A stretch of DNA of 64,000 nucleotides from Silurus meridionalis (GCF_014805685.1 NC_060909.1:717792-781791), one strand, 5' to 3'. Shown: positions 24,491 through 35,903, numbered from the stretch's first letter. Made by a program: numbers and translations. The notes: a model not told the origin generated them from the sequence alone.

Positions 24491-25460
24491 GCCACGTCTT
24501 CTGGTCCAGTGAGAAGTTTTTGGAGGAACTGCAGGCGGAAAGCCGCAGTCCTGCTGGCTAGATGGATCAGCCCCTGCCCCCCTTCCTCCTTGGAACCCAG
24601 TGTAGACCGTCCCAAAAGAAGTCCACTAGCATAGCCTGGATGTTCACCAGCAGGTTCGGTGGTGGCTCCACACATGCCATCTTGTGCCAGCGGGTCGACG
24701 CGGCTAGGTTGTTGATTACCAACATTCGCCCCCTGTAGGACATACTTGGGAGCAGCTGCTTCCACCTGCACAACTTGCCTTTAACAAGCTCCATGGTGCC
24801 TTCCCAGTTTTTATGTACACACTCATTATTTCCAAGGTAGACACCCAAATACTTAAAACCACCAGTCTTCCACGCCAGACCCCCTGGTAGTGAAGGCTGC
24901 TCTCCTCCCCACTTCTCAACTAAAATAGCCTCACTCTTTCCCCAGTTGACCTTGGCAGAGGATAAAATTTGAAATTCATTTCCTTGTCTGATGCCTCTGT
25001 GCACTCTAAAAGGGGCACATAAACCACCATTAACCTTCACTACACTCTCAATTTCACAATACAACACCTTGATCATGGCCATGTAACCTGGGTTGAACCC
25101 GAAGGTTTCCAGCACCTTCCACAAATATTTATGCTCAACCCGGTCAAAAGAAGTTTGATGTCAGTGCACAGTAATGAGACCGGGCGCCAGTTCTTTAGGT
25201 GGGTCAGGTCTCCCTTCTTTGGCAGTAGGGTCAGAACGGCTCTCCTACTGCTCAATGGAAGCTTTCCCCCACGTACACTGTCCCTCAGGACCTCTAGCAC
25301 ATCCTCCCCTATCACTGGCTAGAAGGCTTTGTAAAAATCGACAGGGAGACCGTCTATACCCGGCGCCCGCCCATTCTCCATGCCTTGGAGGGCCTTGTGA
25401 AGTTCAAACAGCGTCAACTCCCCATTCATCTCTCTGGCAGCTTGCTCAGAGAGCTTAGGC
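24487..25460 (-). pseudogene. Tx1-group LINE ORF2, reverse transcriptase (deleted core)
   Basis: The minus frames 25315-25073 and 25124-24567 hold parts of a reverse transcriptase: RRAVLTLLPKKGDLTHLKNW (template grip), RPVSLLC, VEH-like residues before YLWKVLE, and FRVHRGIRQG. After GIRQG the sequence jumps straight to NEFQILSSAKVNWGKSE, so the segment with the catalytic YADD box is missing. A second gap lies between RPVSLLCTDIKL and the VEHKYLWK part, removing motif A. This polymerase cannot be active. The remaining part (GGFKYLGVYLGN, YRGRMLVINNLAAS) is the thumb region. Confidence 0.78.
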
Positions 25461-25533
25461 AAGTCCACAAGGAAACTTTCCTCCGCTATCTGTGCCTCTG
25501 ACAGTTCACTGCTGTACAGCTTCTCATAGAAGC

Positions 25534-26698
25534 TTACTGTCCGCTGCGAATTTCAGTGGGCTCCGATAAGAGATCCCCTGACTTTGTTCGCACCGCGTGC
25601 ATGAATCTTTTTTGTCCATTTTTCTGCTCTAGACTAAAGAAGAACTTAGATGGAGCATCCATCTCAGCCGCATTCTTGAAGCGTGAGCAGACCAGCGCCC
25701 CCTGTGCTGTGATGTCTAACAGGTCATTCATCCTATCCTTTTTGTGCTTGAGGGCTTCATCGTGCCCTCGATTTCCTGTGGTCCCCAAATGCTGGAGTTC
25801 CACTTCTTCAATCTCCAGAGCTTTTAACGATCTAGCGACGTCCCTTGTGACATTGAGAGTGTACTGTTGACAAAAGTCCTGGACTTGCAATTTCGTAACA
25901 TCCCACCACTCTTGTAACGAGCTAAAAGCTGCCTTTCCAGATCTAAAAACATTCCATAAAAAAATAAAAGATTCCCTAAAATTAACATCATCCAAGAGTG
26001 TGGTGTTAAAATGCCAGTAGGCACTCCTAGGCTTTACATTCAATTTCTTGATTGTGCACAAAACCATGCTGTGGTCTGAGATACCTACTGGAACAATAAA
26101 ACAATTGATAAAAGATGTCAGCTGATGTTTAAAACAATAAAAACGATCAAGCCTGGTCATTGAGAAAAAGCCATCAGTGGCATGGGCCCACGTGTACTGC
26201 CTCTGTTTCTGAAGCCGCGTGAAGTTCAACGTGATTCCTGTCTAAAATATCTGCCGTGCAGTTAAAATCACCACCTAAAATGAGAGTATCTGCAGTGCTG
26301 CGGCCAGCAATGACGCTATCCAGCGTATTTAAAAAAATCATCCTCTCCACTGGACTGGTGGGAGTGTACAAACAGATAAAAACAAACGCCTCATTCTCAT
26401 AAAATGCTCTCACTTTTAAAAGCTTCCCATTTAAAATCTCCTTAACTGAATAAGACACAGGAATAAAATTGCGAGCAAACAGTAAAGCTACACCACCACT
26501 TCTTCACGTGTGATGACTCAAAAGTGGCAGCCCCTCCCACTCCTTCACCCAATCAGCATCATTACTGGGATCGCGGTGGGTCTCCTGTAACATTAAAACA
26601 TCCACACGCTTCTGTTTAACTAGCTCGTATAGCTTCGCTCTCTTGCTATACTCTCTCGCGCCATTAACATTCAGACTCGCAACCCGGATTCCGTCCAT
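25534..26698 (-). pseudogene. Tx1-group LINE ORF2, endonuclease and linker
   Basis: ORF2 begins at 26698 (MDGIRVASLNVNGAREYSKR), with the Asn of the apurinic-endonuclease fold, then VDVLMLQETHRD with the catalytic Glu. After a frameshift, GGDFNCTADILDRN (26250-26290) supplies the Asp/Asn pair. Another frameshift precedes a part with YTWAHATDGFFSMTRLDRF and VGISDHSMVLC (the SDH box). A long linker leads to the reverse transcriptase. At least two frameshifts break it. Confidence 0.82.
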
Positions 26699-27090
26699 CG
26701 AAAAAAAATAGATAAAATAAACAGAGGGTAAAGACCTCTCTAAAATAAAAAACCCCAGACATCAATCCTCCTCAGAGTTTTCCCGATTTACTCTCGTTAT
26801 CAATTTCTTCAGCCGAAACACTTCTACATCTATAAAAGCACCTTCACTCCTAAAATGTTAAACATCATGAATAAATTGTTTTCTGTCTGGGAAATACTCT
26901 TCAATTAAAATATTCTTCTGCCATTTAGTGGTGCGTAAAAAATCTTTAATGTCTTCCACTTTATATACAACATCGATGTTCTCCTCCTGAGAGTCGACAC
27001 TAAGGACAGAGTCTGACATGCAGTCTTCACTTTTCTGATTCCTGTTATGCTGATTTTGTGTCCGTTTTTGTCTGTTTTACGGCTCGTCCC

Positions 27091-28136
27091 TTACCTCTTT
27101 CTTTTGGTTGGAACTTTAAAAAATGTTTCGTCCTCCATTTCCACATCTCCCCCCTCCCCGTGCCCTAGTGTAGTGACTGGCGTTTCCAAACATGGGCTCT
27201 GCACCCCAGGGCCTGCCTCCGCCAGCACAGGCAACTCGAGCACTGCACCCGAAACCACTGAGCAGGACCCCCCTTCACCCGGTTCAGCCGAGCAAGATTC
27301 TTGCTGGTCTGGGTCGGCCTCACTGGGCTTCTCCGTGACCGGCTTCACCGAGCAAGGCTTCACTTGGGTCGGTTCGGCAGGGGTTTCTCCGGGATTGCTG
27401 CAGCTGCAGTGGGCTTCTGGGCTGCAGGCTGGACTGGGGACCCGTTCTCCTCTACTACTGGTGCAGCAGCCGCTCCAGGGCTTTCAGCAGTCAGCTGAAC
27501 TGAAGCCGCAGGGGGAACGGCTCCAGCAGGCTGGCCTGCGTCCCGCTCCGGTCGCTCAGAAACAACGGTGTCACTGGCTTTATCAGGGCATGCCTGGACA
27601 AGATGGCCTATCTTGCCACACTTAAAACATTTCATATCGGTATCCGAAGTCACAAAGATGTTGTAATCGTAGCCCTCCAACCGTAATTTTAAAATAGCGT
27701 TTAGCTCTTCAGTACCATCTTTAAAAACCATAAAAGCCATCCTCCTAAATGAGTACAGGATTTTTACCATTGGAGAGGAACCACCAAGGAAGAGTTTCTT
27801 AATGGGGGAGACCACACGACCAAACCGGGACAACTCTTTATGAATCTCTTTGTCTGAAATAAAGACTGGGACATTAGACAGGATAACTTTCTTTGCAGGG
27901 GAACTGAGGGGGAAAACACGGATGAGTTCATTATTTATTACAATGCCTTTTTCAGCCACATTTTTCCCTCTATCGATATCATTAAAAAAAAACACGATTG
28001 CACTGTTCATCCTCGAAGCAGCGACGATATTCGCGTGCCCCACCACATCACCGATAGCCAGCACACACTCTTCAACACCCGCCGAACACACCACACGAAC
28101 AGCGTGCCGGCGAGTCAAACTTTCACACAGCTCCAT
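27091..28136 (-). pseudogene. Tx1-group LINE ORF1 (RNA-binding, CCHC)
   Basis: The likely start is Met at 28136 (MELCESLTRRHAV). The upstream open stretch is a CA-repeat 5' leader and is not counted. Visible parts are a region ending VILSNVPVFISDKEIHKEL (RRM-like), FRRMAFMVFKDG, and one zinc knuckle CFKCGKIGHLVQACP at about 27605-27650. A Pro/Ala/Glu-rich C-terminal half follows. A frame change near 27360 separates the final part (ending VPTKRKR at 27094). ORF1 proteins coat LINE RNA and help form the retrotransposition particle. Confidence 0.75.
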
Positions 28137-28149
28137 ACTGAGCCGCCAT

Positions 28150-28191
<42 letters not shown>
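28150..28191. repeat. (CA)n microsatellite in the LINE 5' leader
   Basis: About 40 bp of CA repeat within the leader of the minus-strand LINE, just upstream of its ORF1 start. Confidence 0.9.
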
Positions 28192-28196
<5 letters not shown>

Positions 28197-28372
28197 CGCA
28201 CACGCGTCTGCACTCACCACTCGCTCTCTCTCTCTTACACACACACCCCAAAGCAATAAATATTCCGAGGATTAACTCAGAAAAAAAGGCAACAAATGCC
28301 GGAAAAAAATTGGCAAGACGCCAATCGCTCTCACGCTCAACACGCCACTCTCGCCTACACCGCCACGCATGC

Positions 28373-28375
<3 letters not shown>

Positions 28376-28411
<36 letters not shown>

Positions 28412-28704
28412 AGTGAGACAGAAAGAGAGAGAGAAGTGAGAGAGAGAGCGTGAGAAAAAATGAGAGAGAAGTGAGAGAGAGAGAGAGAGAAGAAGTGAGA
28501 CAGAAAGAGAGAGAGAGAGAGAGAGACGTGTGAGAGAGAAAGAGAAAGAAGTGAGAGAAGAGAGAGAGAGAGAGAGAGAAGTGAGAGAGAGAAGAGAGAA
28601 AGAAGTGAGACAGAGAGAGAGAAGTGAGAGAGAGAGAAGTGAAAGAGAGAAAGAGAAAGAAGTGAGACAGTAAGAGAGAGGAGTGAGAGAGCGAGAGAGA
28701 AAAT

Positions 28705-28750
<46 letters not shown>

Positions 28751-28803
28751 AAATGAGAGAGAAGAGAGAGAGAAGTGAGAGAGAGAGAAGAGAGAAGAGA
28801 GAG

Positions 28804-28842
<39 letters not shown>

Positions 28843-28943
28843 GTGAGAGAGAAGTTAGAGAGAGAGAAGAGAGAAAGAGAAAGAAGTGAGACAGAAAGAG
28901 AGAGAGAATGAGAGAGGTGTGTGAGAGAGAGAGAGAGAGAGAT
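28376..28943. repeat. Long degenerate (GA)n microsatellite
   Basis: Nearly 570 bp of GA repeat broken by gaagtgag and gacag words, which form an irregular higher-order pattern. It continues the repeat at 23020-23130 across the inserted LINE. It ends at a decayed hatching-enzyme exon 5 fragment. Confidence 0.93.
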
Positions 28944-29147
28944 CTGAATTCTTACCCATGGTTGACCTGTATCTGATTCGTTCCTCTCACCAATGAAGAA
29001 CTTTAAATTTTCTACATATTTCTGTTTTATCGTGTTTATGTTAACTTGAATAAAAACATTTCTATTAACTTTTTATTGTGCCAACAAACTTGTGTTCTTC
29101 CTTTAAGTGGTTTCCTGGTTTGATGTACTCGAGAATAACATCTAGAT

Positions 29148-29489
29148 CAGGGGTCACCAACCTTTTTGAAACTGAGAGCTACTTCTTGGTTACAGATTAA
29201 TGTGAGGGGGTACCAGTTTGATACACACTAATGAAATAACAATTTTGCTCAATTTACCTTTAATTATATGTTATTATTAATAATTAATGATATTCATCTA
29301 TATCTAGTCATCTTTATTTTACTATTGTAATTTTCAAATTCACACTAATGCAAGTGTGATTTAAAAAAGAACAGCAACAAAATAAATTTGAAGCAGCTCA
29401 TGGGTTAATGGCGCTATGGTGAACTATTTTTAGAAAAGGCACACAGGCGACCCATGTGGTCCTTGTGGGCACCATGTTGGTGACCCCTG
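29148..29489. mobile_element. hAT-type MITE
   Basis: A 342-bp non-coding element with ends CAGGGGTCACCAACC and GTTGGTGACCCCTG in inverted orientation, typical of hAT-superfamily non-autonomous elements. The flanks are ATCTAGAT and ATCTAGTA, an 8-bp target duplication with two mismatches. It lies inside the remains of the third hatching-enzyme copy. Confidence 0.72.
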
Positions 29490-29519
29490 ATCTAGTAGAA
29501 TATCAATAATGTGCGATGT

Positions 29520-29945
29520 TGCCACAATGGCATCTGCAAAGTCTAAATATTTTGTTTCCTTCTAAACTATGGGGTAAACTCGCCTGTTTAAGTTTAGAAT
29601 AAATTTGTCCATGTTAAAAATGACTTGTTTATGTGGAATTAAAAAGCTCTCAAATAGATTTTTAAACATCCTATGAAGAACCATTTGTTTTAATGTTTCA
29701 TTTATTTTAAATGTTGTTTTAGGATTTTCTTTATTCCCTATTTAGTGATCCTAAAGCAAATCATACAGTAATTAAACCTAGAAATCTGGTTAAAAAGCTT
29801 AAAACATCCATATTTACTCTTCAATGTGGAGACCACGATGTTAAAACTGTATAATGTCATTTCAGAGAGAAATCTGGATTCAAATTTTTTCTAATTTCTT
29901 ACTGAAGAGTTTGACAATAAAACACAGTTAATATTATAATTATGA
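29520..29945 (+). pseudogene. Intron 6-like sequence of the third hatching-enzyme copy
   Basis: Blocks such as aaaaagctctcaaatagatt, tttaatgtttcatttat and cctagaaatctggtt match, in the same order, intron 6 of the intact gene (59770-59940). This places the segment downstream of the lost zinc-binding exon. It ends where the LTR starts at 29950. Confidence 0.65.
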
Positions 29946-30113
29946 TTAATGTCAGGAATCCCTCTGCCACACACCTTCGGTGGCTGTCATACCTCGGTGG
30001 TTCAAGGAAAGCCCTGCTTCTTCGCTCATGCGTGCCCCGCCCACATTGAGCTCATCGCAATCGGGCTTCAATCAGAACAGCTGAGACTCATTCCAATCAC
30101 TCATCACGCCGAC

Positions 30114-30231
<118 letters not shown>

Positions 30232-30357
30232 CAACTTTATTGTCATTGCCTAGTACAGGTACACAGCAACGTAATGCAGTTTGGCATCTACCAGAAGTGC
30301 AAAATGTAGCAGTCGTGCAAAAATGCAGATAAATATATGGCATATTTACAACAAGTG

Positions 30358-30670
30358 ATAAATATATAAACATATGTAAAGTGAATAAATATAAAGTCAA
30401 TAACAGTGCAGAGACGTGTGGACATCAATTTAGAGTACAGGAATGGTTCTGAGGCTATGGCATTTAAGAGTAATGTGCAGAAGTGAAGGTTAAAAAATTA
30501 TGGCATTTAAGAATTAGCAGCTAAATAACCAGTCGACTATATATATATATATATATATGAAGCATATGTACAGTGAATAAATATAAAGGTAGTGACAGTG
30601 CAGAGACGTGTGGACATCATTAAGAAGTACAGGAATAGTTCTTAAGGCTATGGCATTGAAGAGTAATTAG
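30358..30670 (-). repeat. Internal duplication in the LINE 3' untranslated region
   Basis: Two copies of about 115 bp (30370-30480 and 30570-30670) share gcagagacgtgtggacatca, gtacaggaat and ctatggcatt. They lie about 200 bp apart in the 3' untranslated region of the minus-strand LINE. Confidence 0.7.
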
Positions 30671-30717
30671 CAAGTCGAATAAACAGTCTACTATATATAA
30701 ATATATAAAATAAAAAT

Positions 30718-30720
<3 letters not shown>

Positions 30721-30772
<52 letters not shown>
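30721..30772. repeat. (AT)n microsatellite
   Basis: About 52 bp of TA repeat inside the LINE 3' untranslated region. Confidence 0.92.
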
Positions 30773-30778
<6 letters not shown>

Positions 30779-30966
30779 GTTATATACACAAATGAATGAA
30801 ATGTTGGGCAGAATGTACAGTAATGATATAAAGATGCATAGATAAAAATAGTGCAGATGTAATGAGTAATAGAAAAGTATGTGATATGTACATGTATTGT
30901 ACAGAGGTTATATACAGTGTTTTGTTTTGTGTTTAGTTTGTAGTGATTAGCGGTGTAGTGTAGAGT

Positions 30967-31435
30967 TCAGTAGTGTGATGGTGGATGGAAAAAAGCTGTC
31001 CCTGAACCTGCTGGTTCTGGTGCGTAAGTTCCTGTATCTCCTTCATGAAGGAAGGAGGTTAAACAGTTTATGACTGGGATGTGAAGAGTCCTTGATAATG
31101 TTGTGAGCTCTGCGCAGACATCTGCTGTGGTGAAGGTGTTCAGTGGCAGGTAGTTGGCGCCAGTGATGCGTTGGGTGGTTTTGACCACCCTTTGCAGGGC
31201 TTTTCGTTCACTCACAGTAGAGCCTCCGTACCATACAGTGATGGAGTTGGTCAGGATGCTCTCAATGATGCAGCGGTAGAAGCTCGTTAAAATTCCCGGG
31301 GACAGATGAGATTTCTTAAAACTTCTCAAGAAGTACAGGTGCTGTTGTGCTTTTTTAACCAGAACTGACGTGTTCTGCTGCCATGTCAGATCCTCAGAGG
31401 TGTGAACTCCCAGGAACTTAAAGCTGGAGACTCGT
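30967..31435 (-). pseudogene. LINE polymerase C-terminal region
   Basis: The minus frame 31329-30967 reads SPGILTSFYRCIIESILTNS, ITVWYGG and QRVVKTTQRITGANYLP, ending after AFFHPPSHY. It is the C-terminal part of the polymerase. A stop (31435-31437) separates it from the reverse transcriptase in the preceding frame. Confidence 0.8.
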
Positions 31436-32790
31436 TAGGTAGATGTCTCCTGCTGTTGGATTTCCAGGAAGTCCACAATGAGCTCTTTGGTCTTCATGGC
31501 GTTGAGAGTCAGGTTGTTGTTGGCACACCATGCTGTCAGATTTTGGATCTCTTCCATGTAGGCCGATTCGTCGTTGTTGTCGATCTGGCCGACCATGGTG
31601 GTGTCATCTGCATACTTGATGAAGATGTTGGAGTTATACAGAGGAGCACAATCATGGGTGAACAGGGAGTAGAGCAATGGGCTCAAAACACAGCCCTGCG
31701 GTATGCCAGTGTTCAGAATGAGGGTTGAGGATACCTGGTTTCCCAACCTGACAGATTGAGGTCTGTTGGTGAGAAAGTCCAGAATCCATCTGCAAGTGGA
31801 GGTGCAGATACCCAGGTGACTGCGCTTAGTGATCAGTACAGTGGGGAGGACTGTATTGAACGCAGAGCTAAAGTCAGTGAACAGCATTCTGATGTAGGTG
31901 TTGCTTTTATCCAGGTGGGTGAGAGCTGAATGAAAAGCCGTGGAAACTGCATCCTCTGTTGACCTGTTCGGGCGGTAGGCAAACTGGTATGGGTCCAGTG
32001 TAGGTGGTAGGCCCGCAGTGAGGTGATTTAGGATCAGTTTCTCAAAGCACTTCATAGCAATGGGGGTGAGTGTAACTGGCCGAAAGTCACTCAGGCATTT
32101 AGCAGCAGAGTGCTTAGGCACTGGTACGATAGTAGTGGTCTTCAGGCATGTAGGTACCGTGGCTTGGGCCAGTGACAGGTTGAAAATGTCAGTAAAAACC
32201 TGTGCCAGTTGTCCAGCGCATGCTCTGAGAACACGCCCTGGTATGCCATCCGGGCCAGCTGCCTTTCGTGCATCCACTCTGCTAAACACTAAATAGACGT
32301 CCGTTGTTGAGAGTGAAAGTGGGCTGTAAGCAGTAGAAGAGTCCGTGGTTGTTGTGTAATGTCCTGTGCTTTGGTCAAAATGAGCAAAAAAGTGATTGAG
32401 CTCGTCGGGTTGGAAGGCACTGCTGGTTGGTTGAGCTGTGCGTTTGTAGTCTGTGATGGTCTGGATGAATTTCCACATGCGTCTGGGGTCAGAGTTGTGG
32501 AAGTGCTCTTCTATGTGGAGTTTGAATGTGAGTTTTGCTTTCCTGATGCCCCTTTTCAGGTTGGCCCTGGGTCTGTTGTAGTCCTCTGCACTGCCAGATT
32601 TAAAGGCAGCATCTCTTGCTTTTAACAGGAGACAAACTTCAGAGTTCATCCACGGCTTCTGATTAGGAAAGCATTTCACATGTTTGACAGTAGTGACATT
32701 GTCAATGCATGTGTTAATATGTTCCAAAACAGATGATGTGTAAATGTCCATGTTCGTGTGAGAGTCCAGTGTGGCCTGTGAGGCAAACAT
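31435..32790 (-). CDS. LINE reverse transcriptase
   Basis: A 451-codon open stretch with an intact core. [20 protein letters not shown] is the conserved linker before the polymerase. [35 protein letters not shown] (motif 2 region), [12 protein letters not shown] (motif A, catalytic Asp), [19 protein letters not shown] (motif B) and [12 protein letters not shown] (motif C, Asp pair) follow in order. This enzyme copies LINE RNA at a nicked target. The frame is part of a longer ORF now cut by stops at both sides, so it is a relic, although the catalytic residues remain. Confidence 0.88.
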   Translation of the reverse strand: MFASQATLDSHTNMDIYTSSVLEHINTCIDNVTTVKHVKCFPNQKPWMNSEVCLLLKARDAAFKSGSAEDYNRPRANLKRGIRKAKLTFKLHIEEHFHNSDPRRMWKFIQTITDYKRTAQPTSSAFQPDELNHFFAHFDQSTGHYTTTTDSSTAYSPLSLSTTDVYLVFSRVDARKAAGPDGIPGRVLRACAGQLAQVFTDIFNLSLAQATVPTCLKTTTIVPVPKHSAAKCLSDFRPVTLTPIAMKCFEKLILNHLTAGLPPTLDPYQFAYRPNRSTEDAVSTAFHSALTHLDKSNTYIRMLFTDFSSAFNTVLPTVLITKRSHLGICTSTCRWILDFLTNRPQSVRLGNQVSSTLILNTGIPQGCVLSPLLYSLFTHDCAPLYNSNIFIKYADDTTMVGQIDNNDESAYMEEIQNLTAWCANNNLTLNAMKTKELIVDFLEIQQQETST

Positions 32791-32925
32791 ATTCCAGTCA
32801 GTATCCTGAAACTGTTGTTGTAGAGAAGAAATGGCCCCCTCTGGCCATACCTTTAGTGTCCTCAGAGCTTTTTCACACGTTTGATCAGTGGTGTGTATTT
32901 GGGTAGCATGAACAAAGAGAGGTGA

Positions 32926-33867
32926 TCAGACTGACCCAAGTGGGGAGGGAATGGCTGTGTATGCCCCAGGTATGTTTGTGTATACCTGGTCCAGTGTTTT
33001 GTACCCTCTGGTAGAGCAGGAGACATTGTGGTGAAATTTTGGTAAAACAGATTTCAGGTTGGACTGGTTGAAATCTCCAGCAACAACGATAGTTCCTTCA
33101 GGATGTGCAGACTGCTGTTTGCTGATAGCTGCATGCAGTTCCTCCATAGCTAGCTTAGCATTAGCATCCGGCGGAATGTACACTGCAGTCACAACAATGG
33201 CTGAGAATTCTCTCGGTCAATAAAAGGATCTGCACTTGATCATCACATACTCTAAATGAACAGAGCAATGACTTTCAGTGACAGTAGAGTCCGTGCACCA
33301 TGAGTTGTTAACATAAATGCACAGACCTCCACCTCTGCGCTTACCAGAGTCCTCTGCCGTCCTGTCCGCCCGATAAACACTGTGACCCCCGAGCTCAATG
33401 GCGCTGCTGGGAATGTTGTTGTTGAGCCATGTTTCCGTAAAAATCATGACATTACGTTCCTTAATCCGTTTGTGTGATGATATCCGGAGCAGCAGCTCAT
33501 CCATTTTATTTGCAAGAGACCATATTAGCAAGGAAGATGCTAGGAATCGATGGGGGTTTAGCCTTAGCTTACCTCGCTTCCCCCTCCTTTGTTTACAGTC
33601 TCGCCGCCAGTGCTGTGGTCTCGTTGTCGGCCGAGCTAGATCAGCGGTCCGTGGTGTTCGGGCGATTTCCCGAGGGAGTTCAAAGTCTGTTGAAAGCCTG
33701 TATCTGTGAGTGTAGCCGATGTCTAGTAATGCTTGTCGGCTGTATGAGATGTGTGCAAGCCTGTTCTGAGTAAATAAACTTGCTGTTGATGGAGAAATTG
33801 CTACTAAATCGCAAAATCTGGAGAGACGCTGGGCCTCGCGTTGTGCACGCGCCGCCATCTTGGTCAT
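32926..33867 (-). pseudogene. LINE N-terminal part and endonuclease
   Basis: Two frames, separated by a stop near 33220. The first (33867-33217) has a basic N-terminus, then NVMIFTETWLNNNIPSSAIE (catalytic Glu region), GGGLCIYVNNSWC. The second (33192-32926) has TAVYIPPDANAK, VAGDFNQSNLKSVLPKFHHN and [10 protein letters not shown]. The frame shifts just before the SDH box, which lies in the next frame. The endonuclease nicks the target to prime reverse transcription. Confidence 0.83.
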
Positions 33868-34227
33868 CTATAAACCCCACATCCACCCACACTCGGGGTC
33901 CGTTATTGTATATGTTGGTGTATGTTTGTGCATGTTCATAGTGGTATGTTCTGTTTGCGTCTGCGCCTCCAGCTACGTGCCCACTCCGCCCGGACTCCTC
34001 GTTCACTCCATGGCTGCGTTTGCCTTCCCAAACGCACCCCGGACTACTGACATTTCTCCGTCGCTGCCTCTGTGCTTTATCCGTAACGCAGAGTAGTGAT
34101 TATTTATGGACTGCCTTTTGCTGGATTATCCCAATCTCTGCGGGTATTTTGTGTTGGCTCTGCCTTTCTGAAAATAAACACGCTTGCTGATATTCCGGCT
34201 TCCGCCTCCATATCCTCACGCCTAACA

Positions 34228-34494
34228 GAATAACGGACCCCTGAAAGGGAATATAAGGACAAAAAAGAGAGGAAAAAAAAGAGAAGGACATGATCGGATT
34301 AACGCCGTGGTCCTGGAGGTCGGGTTCGCTTGGCCGCGATCAAGCGGCAGCCAAGCTCCGCCTCCGGGAAAACCCGGACGCCCACAGCCATTTCTCAGTC
34401 ATGCTTGGCAGCGCCACACCCCCTCGATGACGTCTCGGGACTTCCGGCTCGCTTCTCCGGCAACAGGGCTGAGTGAAGCGTATTTGTACGGAGT
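34228..34494 (+). other. Leader of LTR element B
   Basis: Non-coding stretch between the LTR end and the gag-like Met. It includes the segment around 34445-34500 shared with 10290-10350, which supports a retroelement leader. A primer-binding site should begin near 34228 (agaataacgg). It was not matched to a specific tRNA. Confidence 0.45.
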
Positions 34495-35022
34495 GTGAAA
34501 AGTTACATGGCGGCGTACCTGTCCAGCTTCCCAAAGGAAGGAGCGAGGATCGCATTTAACATCTCTCTACTGACTGGGGAAACCCTCTCTCTTGCCCCTA
34601 AGTTGTGGGACGCGACTGGAGGCGAGTTCGGCTCATGCACCCGGCTCCTCCAGCTTCTCACCAGGGAGCTCGGAATGATCACGGCTGATCTCCATCTCCT
34701 CTGCCCCGCTTCAAAGAGCGCCGTTCCGCCTCAGGTTTTCCAAGGGATCTCCACCGTGCTCCAGGCCATCCAGGACGGCTCTGTCTCACTACAGGACCTC
34801 CAGGAGCTCTCCTCCCTGCTCCAGAACCTTCGGGATGGCTCCGCCCTGCTCCAGGGCCACAAGAAGAGCTCCGCCCCGCTCCAGTACCTCAAGGAGAGCT
34901 TAGCTCTGTTCCAGAATCCCCAGGAGAGCTCAGCCCCGCACCAGGTCCTCCAGGATAGCTCAGCTCCGCTCCAGGTCTCCAAGGAGAGTTCAGCTCCGTT
35001 TCACTCCAGAGAGTCCCCATGA
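34495..35022 (+). CDS. Gag-like protein fused to a ten-residue repeat
   Basis: The open frame begins KSYMAAYLSSFPKEGAR, then AFNISLLTGETLSLAPKLWD, which resembles the early capsid part of gypsy gag (compare [10 protein letters not shown] in the first gypsy element). From about residue 80 it becomes a run of ten-residue units of the type SSAPLQxLQE (30 bp each), rich in Ser, Leu and Gln. The frame ends at 35022, but the same repeat continues in the DNA to 35500. No zinc knuckle, protease or polymerase follows. It is probably the gag of a non-autonomous element or a decayed gag whose tail is a minisatellite. Confidence 0.5.
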   Translation: MKSYMAAYLSSFPKEGARIAFNISLLTGETLSLAPKLWDATGGEFGSCTRLLQLLTRELGMITADLHLLCPASKSAVPPQVFQGISTVLQAIQDGSVSLQDLQELSSLLQNLRDGSALLQGHKKSSAPLQYLKESLALFQNPQESSAPHQVLQDSSAPLQVSKESSAPFHSRESP

Positions 35023-35500
35023 GCTCTGTTCCGCTCCAGATAGTACCCATGAGCTCCGTTCCGCTCCAGTGAGTCCCCGAGAGCTCCGTTTCACTCCAGA
35101 GTCCCGAGGAGAGCTCAGCTTCGCTCCAGATTCCTGAAGAGAGCTCAGCTTCGCTCCAGATTCCTAAAAAGAGCTCAGCCTCGCTCCAGGACCTCCAAGA
35201 AAACTCTGCTCCATCCCAGGACCTCCAGGAGAGCTCCGCTTCGCTCCAGAGAGTCCCAGAGAGCATCTCTCCGCTCCATGGTCTACAGGCGAGCTCCTCT
35301 CCACTCCAGGGTCTCCAGGTGAGCTCCTCTCCGCTCCATGGTCTCCAGGCTAGCTCCTCTCCACTCCAGGGTCTCCAGGCCAGCTCATCCTTGTTTCAGG
35401 GTCTCCAGGGGAGCTCCTTTCCGCTCCAGGGTCTCCAGGCAAGCTCCTCTCTGCGCCAGGGTCTCCAGGCGAGCCCCTCTCTGCTAGAGGGTCCTAGAGA
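34737..35500 (+). repeat. 30-bp minisatellite encoding decapeptides
   Basis: About 25 imperfect copies of a 30-bp GC-rich unit (like ctccagg, tctccagg, gagctcc). Because 30 is divisible by three, all frames stay open over long stretches, and several long frames on both strands arise from it. The same unit, in the opposite orientation, is at 63890-64000. Confidence 0.8.
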
Positions 35501-35639
35501 GTTTCTCTCCTCCCAAGGGGTCCCCCGAGCACACGAATCAGCTCCAGGACTGCGAAAGGGAAGTCAAACCGCTGCCCCGGGCTCCACCGAAGGCCATGGC
35601 TCCAGATCCAGACCTCCGCCGAGGATGTCACGCTGCCTC

Positions 35640-35900
35640 CGGTCTTCGCTGAGGGCATCACTCCACTCCAGGTCTCCGTGGTGGACGTCTCCCCACATCC
35701 AGTCTTCGCTGAGGGCATCACTCCGCCCCAGGTCTCCTTGGTGAATGTCTCCCCGCATCCGGTCTTCACTGAGAGCATCGCTCCGCTCCAGGTCTCCGTG
35801 GTAGCAGTCCCTGAGCTCCAGACCTCCGTGGTGGGCGTCTTCACTGAGAGCATCGCTCCGCTCCAGGTCTCCGTGGTAGCAGTCCCTGAGCTCCACAGCC
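35640..35900 (+). repeat. 60-bp tandem repeat
   Basis: About four copies of a 60-75-bp unit starting ctgagggcatcactcc or ctgagagcatcgctcc and containing ccaggtctcc. The encoded unit is about 20 residues (SIAPLQVSVV, VSPHPVF). It follows the 30-bp minisatellite in the same retroelement. Confidence 0.75.
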
Positions 35901-35903
35901 TTC

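Larger units (their letters stand above)
23131..28375 (-). mobile_element. Tx1-group (L1 clade) LINE inserted in a TC/GA microsatellite
   Basis: Two-ORF LINE on the minus strand. The 5' end is at about 28375 and the 3' end (gtcaaaaaag) at 23131. ORF1 carries an RNA-binding fold and a CCHC knuckle. ORF2 carries an endonuclease and reverse transcriptase related to Xenopus Tx1. Both flanks are GA repeat, and the same interrupted repeat word (agaaagaagtgagacagaaa) stands on both sides at 23101 and 28407. Insertion was therefore inside the microsatellite. Frameshifts and two deletions in the reverse transcriptase make it inactive. Confidence 0.85.

Noticed and set aside
27047..27625. Plus-strand open frame of 192 codons
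   Set aside because: Antisense of the Pro/Ala-rich part of LINE ORF1. It has no domain of its own.
34737..35500. Regular direct repeats, CRISPR-like in look
   Set aside because: The 30-bp units follow one another without unique spacers, the DNA is from a vertebrate, and the units encode decapeptides. This is a minisatellite.
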